IMG/VR virus record: IMGVR_UViG_3300020027_000013
Coordinates: 1-48,350 of that record
Reading direction: 5' to 3' (one strand)
Source: a virus
DNA length: 48,350 bases
This document shows, piece by piece, positions 22,181 through 28,415 of the stretch. The notes below the pieces were generated by a model, which had not been told where the DNA came from, ran no database searches, and worked only from the letters and a program-made list of their open reading frames with translations. Positions within the stretch are counted from its first letter, which is position 1; each line of letters begins with the position of its first letter. The translations under genes were made by a program, and so were the position numbers.

Positions 22181-22503
22181 AAAGCCTCGCTTTGTTTGAT
22201 CCAACTAGCAACTGTCTTCTGTGTAACTTTGTACTTACGCGCCAGTAAAGACGGCAAGCCCCATTTCTTCGCACCGATCAATACTAGCGTATCGTATTCG
22301 GCAACGCAAGCGGCTTTAGAAGCGTCGCTAGTGTAGCGCTTAGTTCTATGTTGTGTTAGCGCGGTATATTCGCCTTGCTCTAGGCAAGCGGCGGCTAATT
22401 CGCCAAGCAACATGCAATAGTCAGCATGGGTTATCTTGCGCTCGAAACGCGCTTCTTTAAGTGCAACGACGGCCACGCCGATACGTTCAACCAATGCGGT
22501 CAT
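22171..22503 (-). CDS. Hypothetical protein with C-terminal helix-turn-helix
   Basis: 110 residues. Helical N-terminus; residues about 83-106 (LPSLLARKYKVTQKTVASWI) fit a homeodomain-like helix-turn-helix. It may bind DNA as a regulator or small-terminase-like factor. It overlaps the preceding gene by 17 bases. Confidence 0.6.
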   Translation of the reverse strand: MTALVERIGVAVVALKEARFERKITHADYCMLLGELAAACLEQGEYTALTQHRTKRYTSDASKAACVAEYDTLVLIGAKKWGLPSLLARKYKVTQKTVASWIKQSEALCR

Positions 22504-22873
22504 AGTCCGTCACATTGCCGAGCGGCACATGATGTACGACCTTCGGCGCGTTCGGGTCATGGGGCACGCCGACAATATGGCAAGCCGCAAGCACGCCGCG
22601 TTCAATATCATTCAATTCAACAACAACCCACATTGGGCCGTCTTGAACAACATCGAGAATCAAGCCGTTGGCTTCCAGCGCTTCTTGAGCCGGCTTGACG
22701 CTAACCTTAGACAGCTTGACTTGCTGCGTTAGCAAGTGTTCGGCTTCGAGTCTAATGCGGCGAAGCTCGGCGGCTCGGATTGCGTGAAGCAATTCGTAAA
22801 CCTCGCTCCAAGTAGCTTGCTTTTTAGAGCGATCAGTAAAACTTGCAATCAACTGCAAAACATTCTTCGTCAT
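22487..22873 (-). CDS. Hypothetical protein
   Basis: 128 residues. Helical N-terminal half (TWSEVYELLHAIRAAELRRI) followed by strands (GPMWVVVELNDIERGVLAAC). ATG start; overlaps the next gene. No family recognised. Confidence 0.6.
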   Translation of the reverse strand: MTKNVLQLIASFTDRSKKQATWSEVYELLHAIRAAELRRIRLEAEHLLTQQVKLSKVSVKPAQEALEANGLILDVVQDGPMWVVVELNDIERGVLAACHIVGVPHDPNAPKVVHHVPLGNVTDYDRIG

Positions 22874-22885
22874 ACCTGTCTCACT

Positions 22886-22978
22886 TCAAGTTAGTTCAAT
22901 TCGTGCCAACAGTTCGACAAGCCAGACTGTGAATACACAGAAGACTATAACGAATGCGACAATCAATATGCGTTTCAC
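22886..22978 (-). CDS. 30-residue single-span membrane peptide
   Basis: A GTG start overlaps the stop of 22975..23208 (GTGA). Sequence begins MKRILIVAFVIVFCVFTVWL, then V-E-L-L-A-R-I-E-L-T: a basic start and one membrane span. Third such tiny membrane gene in the early unit. Function unknown. Confidence 0.6.
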   Translation of the reverse strand: MKRILIVAFVIVFCVFTVWLVELLARIELT

Positions 22979-23208
22979 TTTTGCTTTTCCTGTAGCGTTG
23001 CTCCGGCACATTCTAATGCAGCAACGGCATCACGTAAGCCGCAATTGAATTGCTCGCGAAACATCTTATTCGCATCAGCAAACGACATTTCACCAGCGTT
23101 AACCCAATTAGCCAAAGTCTCGGCAACTTGTGCTTGAACTTTTTGCAATTGTCGTTGTTCGGCCGTATTTTGATCCCATCTTTCGCGAACTTCTTTCGTA
23201 AGACTCAT
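22975..23208 (-). CDS. Hypothetical helical protein
   Basis: 77 residues; ATG preceded by AAGGG. Entirely helical and charged (NTAEQRQLQKVQAQVAETLA; SFADANKMFREQFNCGLRDA). No family recognised. Confidence 0.6.
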   Translation of the reverse strand: MSLTKEVRERWDQNTAEQRQLQKVQAQVAETLANWVNAGEMSFADANKMFREQFNCGLRDAVAALECAGATLQEKQK

Positions 23209-23239
23209 TTATACAACCCTTGCTTTTCGTCAGATAATT

Positions 23240-23404
23240 TCAACGCTCCAACGCGAACACGACAACCGGTTTGCCGTCTTTCAATATTTCGACTTGCTGA
23301 CGATCAAGACGCCAATCAAAGGCGTAATGAATCGCCGTCGCCAGACTTACAAACGGTTGCGGCCGTAACGCGCTAGGCTTAAACGTTAACATATACCAAG
23401 ACAT
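23240..23404 (-). CDS. Hypothetical 54-residue protein
   Basis: ATG at 23404 with GAGG eight bases upstream, in a TAATG overlap with the previous stop. Compact mixed sequence (MSWYMLTFKPSALRPQPF; helix LATAIHYAFDW; strand QQVEILKDGKPVVVFALE). Function unknown. Confidence 0.6.
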   Translation of the reverse strand: MSWYMLTFKPSALRPQPFVSLATAIHYAFDWRLDRQQVEILKDGKPVVVFALER

Positions 23405-23676
23405 TATCCAATCCTCGCTATTTCCAAAGTCGTTCGGTCCTGAATCCATTGACAGACAAACACCCTAGCGCTGCTAGCGTTCGCTCGCAAGACAGCATAA
23501 CGCATACTGTATCTATCGGCGTCAGTAAACTCACGCTTCGACATAAAGACGCTTTGACCGACCTGCATAGCGTTAAGCTCCGGCCATGCCGACGACTTCG
23601 GGCACGCTAGCGACGTGTCAACCCGCTTGCCTTGCAAGCCGCGCTCTTTGGTGCTCGGTTTGATTACTAGGCGCAC
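23404..23676 (-). CDS. DUF7303-like small protein
   Basis: About 90 residues from a GTG at 23676 with AAAGGA six bases upstream (a TTG two codons earlier is possible). The core LNAMQVGQSVFMSKREF, then Y-A-V-L-R-A-N-A, V-F-V-C-Q and closing E-I-A-R-I-G, matches the domain of 24095..24364 and the C-terminal half of 15795..16388. Role unknown; perhaps a host-takeover or DNA-associated module. Confidence 0.6.
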   Translation of the reverse strand: MRLVIKPSTKERGLQGKRVDTSLACPKSSAWPELNAMQVGQSVFMSKREFTDADRYSMRYAVLRANASSARVFVCQWIQDRTTLEIARIG

Positions 23677-23678
23677 GG

Positions 23679-23885
23679 TCAATCCTTTGGAAGCTTAATA
23701 ACTACGTCAAAACCCTGCTCATTCAACTCGCGCAACAGCGACAAGCCAAGGTCTATTAAATCGCCGCCGGATTTAGCAGCTCGGCAAGCTTCGCCCATGC
23801 GCCAAGCTAAGACGTTATCGCATAGCGACGTTAGCGGCTCTTTCTGGTCTCGAAAGCCGATAAACATACGATTGTCTTTCGGCAT
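23679..23885 (-). CDS. Hypothetical protein
   Basis: 68 residues from the ATG at 23885 (GGAG upstream, one base past the previous stop). Helical (LCDNVLAWRMGEACRAAKSG; IDLGLSLLRELNEQGFDVVI). Function unknown. Confidence 0.6.
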   Translation of the reverse strand: MPKDNRMFIGFRDQKEPLTSLCDNVLAWRMGEACRAAKSGGDLIDLGLSLLRELNEQGFDVVIKLPKD

Positions 23886-23886
23886 G

Positions 23887-24093
23887 TTATCGAATCTCCA
23901 CGTCTTCGCCACTTTCGATCATACGCAATACAATCACACAAGCAGCTTGCTCTTGCTTCTCACGGTCAATCAGCGCTTTAGGTAAGACGAGCTTGGCAAG
24001 CTGTTCTTGCATACCCTTGCTGGTTTCAATCTGCAAACGTAGCCAACTAGCAAAGCGCCGCTTTTCGTTCGGCTCAAGTAATAGTAGTCCCAT
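23887..24093 (-). CDS. Hypothetical helical protein
   Basis: 68 residues from the ATG at 24093, with GAGG upstream inside the previous stop region. Begins MGLLLLEPNEKRRFASWL and continues as charged helices. Function unknown. Confidence 0.6.
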   Translation of the reverse strand: MGLLLLEPNEKRRFASWLRLQIETSKGMQEQLAKLVLPKALIDREKQEQAACVIVLRMIESGEDVEIR

Positions 24094-24094
24094 G

Positions 24095-24364
24095 TTATCC
24101 AACCCTCGCTATTTCGTACAATGAATGCTCGTCGTGCTTCAATACGGCGAACTTCTTACCGGCCTTCTTACCGGCTCTATACGCTGCTACGCGCAAAGAA
24201 CCTTCTTCGGTTTCGGTAAACGATACAACGAAGCATTGCCCGACTTGCATTTGATCGAACTTGTATTTGCTACGCAAGTTAACGTGCGTGTCTAGCTTGC
24301 GCTCCGTGCCCACTGGTATCAGCTTTAACGCCTTCGGTGAAGCGTCGAATATGTCGTGAGCCAT
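24095..24364 (-). CDS. DUF7303-like small protein, first early gene
   Basis: 89 residues from the ATG at 24364 (GGAG seven bases upstream). Core KYKFDQMQVGQCFVV, then V-A-A-Y-R-A-G-K-K-A-G-K-K-F and closing Y-E-I-A-R-V-G, the same domain plan as 23404..23676. It is the first gene after the leftward promoter at 24391..24419, so probably among the earliest expressed. Function unknown. Confidence 0.65.
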   Translation of the reverse strand: MAHDIFDASPKALKLIPVGTERKLDTHVNLRSKYKFDQMQVGQCFVVSFTETEEGSLRVAAYRAGKKAGKKFAVLKHDEHSLYEIARVG

Positions 24365-24390
24365 GCCGCAACTCCATTGATGATTCGGCA

Positions 24391-24419
24391 AACCTAGCCT
24401 ATAGGCGGTCGCAAGTCAA
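24391..24419 (-). promoter_or_regulatory. Leftward early promoter
   Basis: Minus strand: -35 TTGACT at 24419..24414, 17-base spacer, -10 TAGGTT at 24396..24391, before the gene 24095..24364. A TATATAGACA box (24421..24430) abuts the -35, where a regulator could act. Confidence 0.6.
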
Positions 24420-24420
24420 G

Positions 24421-24616
24421 TATATAGACATGATTTACAAATAAATGTGTCTATAGACGGCGCAACCCGCGAGTTTCCTAATGTAATATAAAATAATATA
24501 TAATAATATAATATATATATAATGTATATATACATCTGTATATAGACAGACGTCTATATACGCCTGCTTATATACCTCTATATACATTTGTCTATATACA
24601 TTGATGTATATAGACA
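24421..24616. repeat. Cluster of GTCTATATAC boxes in AT-rich DNA (candidate origin/operator)
   Basis: Copies of GTATATAGAC or its complement: 24421..24430 (TATATAGACA), 24449..24458 (palindrome GTCTATAGAC), a perfect inverted pair at 24538..24547 and 24552..24561, and a perfect 12-base pair at 24589..24600 and 24605..24616 (TGTCTATATACA/TGTATATAGACA, 4-base spacer). A partial copy lies near 24577..24586. An almost pure A/T tract (24481..24530) lies among them. The layout fits iterons plus an unwinding element, or an operator array between divergent promoters. No credible gene lies here. Confidence 0.75.
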
Positions 24617-24800
24617 GGTTAGGGGCACTTTGTATTATAACCAAAACCCACTAAAAGCTTCATAATCAAAGACTTAGTTGTATTATTTGGACTATTATTT
24701 TCGCTAAGTCGTTGATCGGTCAATACTAAATGACATTTATACGTACATCCTACAAGCAAAAAGGTTAAATAGCCCGACTTCGAAGCTCGAAACGCCGCTA
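24617..24800. other. AT-rich non-coding spacer
   Basis: No gene is seen. It holds a 7-bp inverted repeat GACTTAG/CTAAGTC (24671..24677 and 24704..24710) with a 26-base AT-rich loop, and a TTGA-TCGG-TCAA palindrome at 24712..24723. It lies between the box cluster and the rightward promoter and may be part of the same origin or control region. Confidence 0.5.
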
Positions 24801-24829
24801 TTGACAGGATTCAATTCACGAAGTATATT
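24801..24829 (+). promoter_or_regulatory. Strong rightward early promoter
   Basis: Consensus -35 TTGACA (24801..24806), 17-base spacer, -10 TATATT (24824..24829); the first gene starts at 24864 after AAGGAAAG. This is the best sigma70-type promoter in the window. Confidence 0.85.
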
Positions 24830-24863
24830 AAGCACCATTCACCAACGCAGTTAAGGAAAGTAA

Positions 24864-25049
24864 ATGTCAACACAAGTTAAAGTAGTAGTTCAACTTATCG
24901 ACATTAACGGCGAAGTCAGCAAAGAAGTACCAATAGAACTAGATCAAAGCGACAGCGGCGAAGGCGATGTAACATACGCGGTACTAATGGCATTGCGAAC
25001 GTTACATCCGATATACGTCGGTGACAGCGTAAAGGTTAAGCTAGTATGA
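24864..25049 (+). CDS. Hypothetical protein of the small rightward operon
   Basis: 61 residues, ATG after AAGGAAAG. Beta-rich (VKVVVQLIDINGEVSKEVPI) with acidic loop DQSDSGEGD and closing VGDSVKVKLV. First product of the strong promoter, so probably abundant early after infection. No family recognised; may be a host-interaction protein. Confidence 0.65.
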   Translation: MSTQVKVVVQLIDINGEVSKEVPIELDQSDSGEGDVTYAVLMALRTLHPIYVGDSVKVKLV

Positions 25050-25219
25050 ACCGATACAACACGAACAAATGCGAGTGCGGCAAGGCAACGCGCGAAGCGA
25101 CGCCGAAAGTTGATGCGCGAGCTACCCGCCGCTATCGAGAAAGAAGCGGCAGCACAAGCCGATATGCGGCGAAGCTTCAACCGTTGGGACAAGTACCGAA
25201 CCAAGCTAACGCAGATTGA
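25046..25219 (+). CDS. Possible Cys-containing peptide, frame uncertain
   Basis: ATG overlaps the previous stop (ATGA). The first 16 residues (MNRYNTNKCECGKATR) look genuine, but the rest is low-quality basic/polar sequence. A better-looking frame (25113..25286) overlaps. The real product may switch from this frame to that one. Confidence 0.4.
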   Translation: MNRYNTNKCECGKATREATPKVDARATRRYRERSGSTSRYAAKLQPLGQVPNQANAD

Positions 25220-25286
25220 AAAGGCATTAGACCGTCTTGACAAAGACGACAACGAAGAAGGAACCCCAAGCCATGCAAACGCCTAA
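25113..25286 (+). CDS. Helical protein, possibly the C-terminal part of a frameshifted gene
   Basis: 57 residues from the ATG at 25113: MRELPAAIEKEAAAQADMRR, then SFNRWDKYRTKLTQIEKALD, a convincing charged helical protein. There is no good ribosome site. The same frame continues upstream (ARQRAKRRRKL) to near the start of 25046..25219 without a start codon. The stop overlaps the next gene by 14 bases. It may be a separate gene or a +1-frame extension. Confidence 0.5.
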   Translation: MRELPAAIEKEAAAQADMRRSFNRWDKYRTKLTQIEKALDRLDKDDNEEGTPSHANA

Positions 25287-25527
25287 AGTGTCTTTGATCC
25301 TACGCGACCAAGACGTGACCGTGACCAACGTCAACATTTCGCCGGCCGAGCCTGAAATCGGTATTAACTCACGTCAGGTTGACGACTTCACGTTAAAGAA
25401 CGAAGCCGGCGAAGTTCTGTCTTGGGACTTGACCTACGCCGAAGTTAACGCCATTTGCGAAGCCGTTTGGGATTCCGAACCCGACGAAGAATGGCCGGAC
25501 CAAGACGACGAATGGCCGCAAGACTAG
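25273..25527 (+). CDS. Acidic hypothetical protein
   Basis: 84 residues from the ATG at 25273 with AAGGAA upstream (a longer TTG frame is less likely). Beta-type core (VSLILRDQDVTVTNVNISPA) and a strongly acidic tail (WDSEPDEEWPDQDDEWPQD). Such DNA-mimic-like tails are common in early anti-host phage proteins, but no function is established. Confidence 0.65.
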   Translation: MQTPKVSLILRDQDVTVTNVNISPAEPEIGINSRQVDDFTLKNEAGEVLSWDLTYAEVNAICEAVWDSEPDEEWPDQDDEWPQD

Positions 25528-25679
25528 CGAGTAAAAGGGATTAGCCGGCTAGTGCCCTTTAACGCTGTCAGTCGCAACGCTTTTTACAACAGACAGCAAC
25601 ACCGGCAGTTGACAATACGGAAACTTAGCGACAGGCTCCGCCGTATGTGTCAACATTCACTAGACAGCGGCAAGTAGGA
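25528..25679. other. Structured gap between convergent genes
   Basis: No gene is seen. AAAGGG/CCCTTT arms (about 25535..25560) enclose a TAGCCGGCTA palindrome. Further on, GTTGACAATACGG (25608..25620) pairs with CCGTATGTGTCAAC (25641..25654), a 13-bp stem with one bulged G and a 20-base loop. It separates the rightward small operon from the leftward primase gene and may terminate transcription in both directions. Confidence 0.55.
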
Positions 25680-28007
25680 TCAAAGCCCGAATGCGCGAGG
25701 AATCGCTACCATATAGCAAGCGGCCGAGCAACCGTATTTTGTAGTAAGAGTCAATTTAGCTACTTCCTGAATATCACCGCGTTCTACCAGGGTCTTTAGA
25801 GCACGCTTGATAGCGAAGCTCGCACCCATCTTATCTTTCTTGAATTCGGCTTGCTGACATAGTTTCTTGTGCAAGAAGCTATAAGGTATGATCTTTTCAG
25901 CATGCAGCAGCGGCGAGCCTACTTTGTAGCCTTCTAACTCCGACCAAGGCCGTATTAAGTATTCGCGAACCGATTTAATGCAGCGCGACAACTGCCGCAT
26001 TTCGTCGTTATCAATGCCTATCTCCCCGGCGTCAAAACGACTTAGCAGGTTGCGCACGTCAGCAACAATAATTCCGAGTGCCCAATTGGCGGCGTGCTCG
26101 TCTATCGTCGGTTCGTAAGGGTTTAGACCGATAGCAACGACGGCGGCGAGCTTCAACGCTTTAATGTGGGCGCGATTCCAAAGATGTCGGCGTATTTCGC
26201 GCTCAGCGCTATTTATATTTGCGTCACAATGCTTATCAAATTGATCGAATAACTTTTGTGCAACAGCATCGGTGCGAACATGAATCGCTTTGTGTTGACT
26301 GTTCAAGCTTAAAGCGTGCGCACATAACGAACCAATTTGTTCCACTAATTCAAACGATGGTTGTACGGTTATATGCGCAGGATTTAATTCCGGTCTATCG
26401 CCGCGATACTCAATAACAGTAATGCGCGGTAGCAAGCCTTCGCTAATCATACTTTCATTGAGTGTTTCGTAAAAGCGTTCCGGTGTCGATTCACCTAACA
26501 ATGAAAACGCCGGAGCCATAATCGTTGATGTGTTCTTTTCTTTATCGCTATAGATTGTTGGTCTTAATAACTTGCCTTCGCCGCTTTTATTGTATAGATC
26601 AAGCATCATGCGGCGCAAGCCTAGAAGATGCGGCGCAGCATGCTGTGACGACATTTGCGAAAGCATTAAACCAAACTCGCCAACAATGCTCACAAAGCTG
26701 CACGATGTTTTCGACATATACTTTGTCAACGCTTGCGCCGAGCTAATTTCGGCCGGTCCTACGAATTCCGCCGCGCTAGGAACAGTTCGAATAACAGCGC
26801 CGATAAGTTTGTCTATGCCACTCGCAATTGCTTCTTTACCTGTTCCCGTTGGCGCTAACAACAGCACATATTGATTAAGGCCGGTTCCACTAACGTTATA
26901 AGCTCGGCCAACAATACCCGACAGAAACCCTATAGCGCCCGCTATAGCAATTTCTGGAACCGGACGCGGCGCAGCATCGTAAATGAATTGCGCCAGCATG
27001 CCGACAAGTCCGGGTGGCGATGTGTACGGATTCGGCAAGCTAGGCGGAACTGCCGGAATTGCGCCAAGCGTTATCTTCGCCGCCTTGCTGATTTCTACAG
27101 CGTCAGCAATGGCATTACGCAAGCCTTCGATATCGACCGGCGGTAACATTCGGTCGAAGCACTTGTTTAGCATATAATTAATGTAGTCTTGCCGACGTGC
27201 TTTCGGTCGCAAGCCTAACGACGAATTTTGAAATATGCGCTGTATTTGTTCTTTGTTTTGAGTATAGAACGCGATTATATCGACTAGTGCAAAGTCTGCT
27301 TCCGATTGCGACGGATAAAGCGTTTCCCATTCGCCGCCATACAAGCTCTTAAACTTATCACCGTTTGCAGCAGCCAAGGCTTTCGCGATAATGTCTTGAT
27401 CCCGTTCCGTTGCTTGCGCTGTACCGCTGTACATTTCACCGGCAAGATTGCGAATCCCGCCCATCTGTTCCCACAATGCTGAAACGAGTTGCGAGCAGTC
27501 GCTAATTGGCGCTTCGCGGTAAACATCGCCGGTCATTGTCATGTAGCGTTCTTTCGAATAGATTTCAATGGCGCTACGTTTACGACCATTCGGAACAACG
27601 CCGCGAACAATTAAGTGCAAGCCATTGCCGCTAGGCGAGCGTTCGGCGTAGCCTTGAAATTCACTATAGACCTTCAATTGCCGATCTAGAATAGCTTGCG
27701 GGTTGTCGTGCTTAAGCGATCCGTCTGCTTTCTTTTCGTAAGGGTCGTCTAGATCAATGAAGCAATAAGGGTCTTGCTCCGACAGAATGAAGCCGATTCC
27801 GTTATACCAGTCTGTCGACAAAGCGGCATTAACTGATTCGTCAAACGTTGACCATGTTTCGGAATCAGTGACGCTAGCTAAGCGTCCGTTGCGAGCACAG
27901 TATGGAACCTTCGTTGGCTTCGGGCTTTCGGTATCTTCATACCGCCACACGCACCACGAACGAAACAACCGCATTTCGTTCGGTACATTGTAGAACTTGC
28001 TTTGCAT
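25680..28007 (-). CDS. Primase-polymerase/helicase (NrS-1-like AEP with DUF3987-like ATPase)
   Basis: 775 residues. N-terminal archaeo-eukaryotic primase fold: motif I FIDLDD (83-88, Asp85 and Asp87), motif II SPSGNGLHLIV (124-134, His131), motif III region IEIYSKERYMTMTGD (147-161). C-terminal P-loop ATPase: LLLAPTGTGKEA with Lys391, resembling DUF3987-type helicases. It would prime and unwind at the origin. It follows the repressor gene by 32 bases. The start ATG lies in a perfect inverted repeat and no Shine-Dalgarno is visible, so translation may be controlled. Confidence 0.8.
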   Translation of the reverse strand: MQSKFYNVPNEMRLFRSWCVWRYEDTESPKPTKVPYCARNGRLASVTDSETWSTFDESVNAALSTDWYNGIGFILSEQDPYCFIDLDDPYEKKADGSLKHDNPQAILDRQLKVYSEFQGYAERSPSGNGLHLIVRGVVPNGRKRSAIEIYSKERYMTMTGDVYREAPISDCSQLVSALWEQMGGIRNLAGEMYSGTAQATERDQDIIAKALAAANGDKFKSLYGGEWETLYPSQSEADFALVDIIAFYTQNKEQIQRIFQNSSLGLRPKARRQDYINYMLNKCFDRMLPPVDIEGLRNAIADAVEISKAAKITLGAIPAVPPSLPNPYTSPPGLVGMLAQFIYDAAPRPVPEIAIAGAIGFLSGIVGRAYNVSGTGLNQYVLLLAPTGTGKEAIASGIDKLIGAVIRTVPSAAEFVGPAEISSAQALTKYMSKTSCSFVSIVGEFGLMLSQMSSQHAAPHLLGLRRMMLDLYNKSGEGKLLRPTIYSDKEKNTSTIMAPAFSLLGESTPERFYETLNESMISEGLLPRITVIEYRGDRPELNPAHITVQPSFELVEQIGSLCAHALSLNSQHKAIHVRTDAVAQKLFDQFDKHCDANINSAEREIRRHLWNRAHIKALKLAAVVAIGLNPYEPTIDEHAANWALGIIVADVRNLLSRFDAGEIGIDNDEMRQLSRCIKSVREYLIRPWSELEGYKVGSPLLHAEKIIPYSFLHKKLCQQAEFKKDKMGASFAIKRALKTLVERGDIQEVAKLTLTTKYGCSAACYMVAIPRAFGL

Positions 28008-28017
28008 GATGCAAAGC
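27999..28017 (-). promoter_or_regulatory. Palindrome covering the primase start codon
   Basis: Minus strand GCTTTGCATCATGCAAAGC: perfect 9-base arms around one C, with the primase ATG in the 3' arm. It could fold in mRNA to hide the start, or serve as a DNA operator. Confidence 0.6.
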
Positions 28018-28039
28018 TAACGAATAGAAAGCATTAGTA

Positions 28040-28243
28040 TTAACTAGGTTGCTTGCGACGGTAAATTACTTTTATAGTCGCAACGCATTCGATTCCAAGC
28101 GGGTCTAAGATCGCCGGTCCTGGGTTACGCTTGTCTCGCATCACATCGGATATGTATGCGGCCGACACGCCTAGTTCGCGGGCAAGACGCCGCATAGAAC
28201 CGGCTCGCTTGATACGGCCGGCAATAACAGCTTTTACATTCAT
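28040..28243 (-). CDS. Cro/CI-like helix-turn-helix regulator
   Basis: 67 residues from the ATG at 28243. Helix-turn-helix SMRRLARELGVSAAYISDVM (residues 16-35), then RDKRNPGPAILDPLGIECVA, a frequent small phage Cro-like family. The ATG is 7 bases after the -10 of a leftward promoter and has no Shine-Dalgarno, so the mRNA is probably leaderless. Adjacent divergent promoters suggest that it controls both this unit and the rightward replication operon. Longer frames upstream run through the promoter and are rejected. Confidence 0.8.
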   Translation of the reverse strand: MNVKAVIAGRIKRAGSMRRLARELGVSAAYISDVMRDKRNPGPAILDPLGIECVATIKVIYRRKQPS

Positions 28244-28250
28244 GGGGGCG

Positions 28251-28279
28251 ACAATAACGTAAGCTGACACTGTTGACAA
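28251..28279 (-). promoter_or_regulatory. Leftward promoter for the regulator (leaderless start)
   Basis: Minus strand: -35 TTGTCA (28279..28274), 17-base spacer, -10 TATTGT (28256..28251), then seven bases to the ATG. Predicted transcript start coincides with the start codon. Confidence 0.65.
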
Positions 28280-28301
28280 CCTTTTTGCTCGCGCGCATAG
28301 T
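28273..28301 (+). promoter_or_regulatory. Rightward promoter for the replication operon
   Basis: -35 TTGACA (28273..28278), 17-base spacer, -10 CATAGT (28296..28301). The -35 overlaps that of the leftward promoter almost base for base, so the two probably compete or are jointly repressed. Confidence 0.6.
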
Positions 28302-28309
28302 AGGCACTC

Positions 28310-28391
28310 GGCGGCGTCAGGCAATACGGATTGAGGCGAAGCAATGCGACCGTAAGCGCGTTGTTAACCACCGAACCGGACGCCGCCTTTT
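28310..28391 (+). promoter_or_regulatory. Leader with long-range terminator-like stem
   Basis: GGCGGCGTC (28310..28318) is complementary to GACGCCGCC (28379..28387), which is followed by TTTT and lies 25 bases before the first gene. The 60-base loop has no gene. It may act as an attenuator or antitermination site in the operon leader. Confidence 0.45.
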
Positions 28392-28415
28392 ATAAATCAA
28401 CATAGTGAGGCAAAA

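Noticed and set aside
24435-24644. A 69-codon minus-strand frame rich in Tyr and Ile
   Set aside because: It is a by-product of the AT-rich box cluster: repeated TATATA codons, no ribosome site, and protein-like only in length.
24392-24863. tRNA or structured RNA in the non-coding hub
   Set aside because: No cloverleaf or conserved T-loop was found by eye; the palindromes are explained by inverted boxes.
28040-28324. Longer 94-residue form of the regulator
   Set aside because: The extra N-terminus runs through the -10/-35 elements and lacks a ribosome site.
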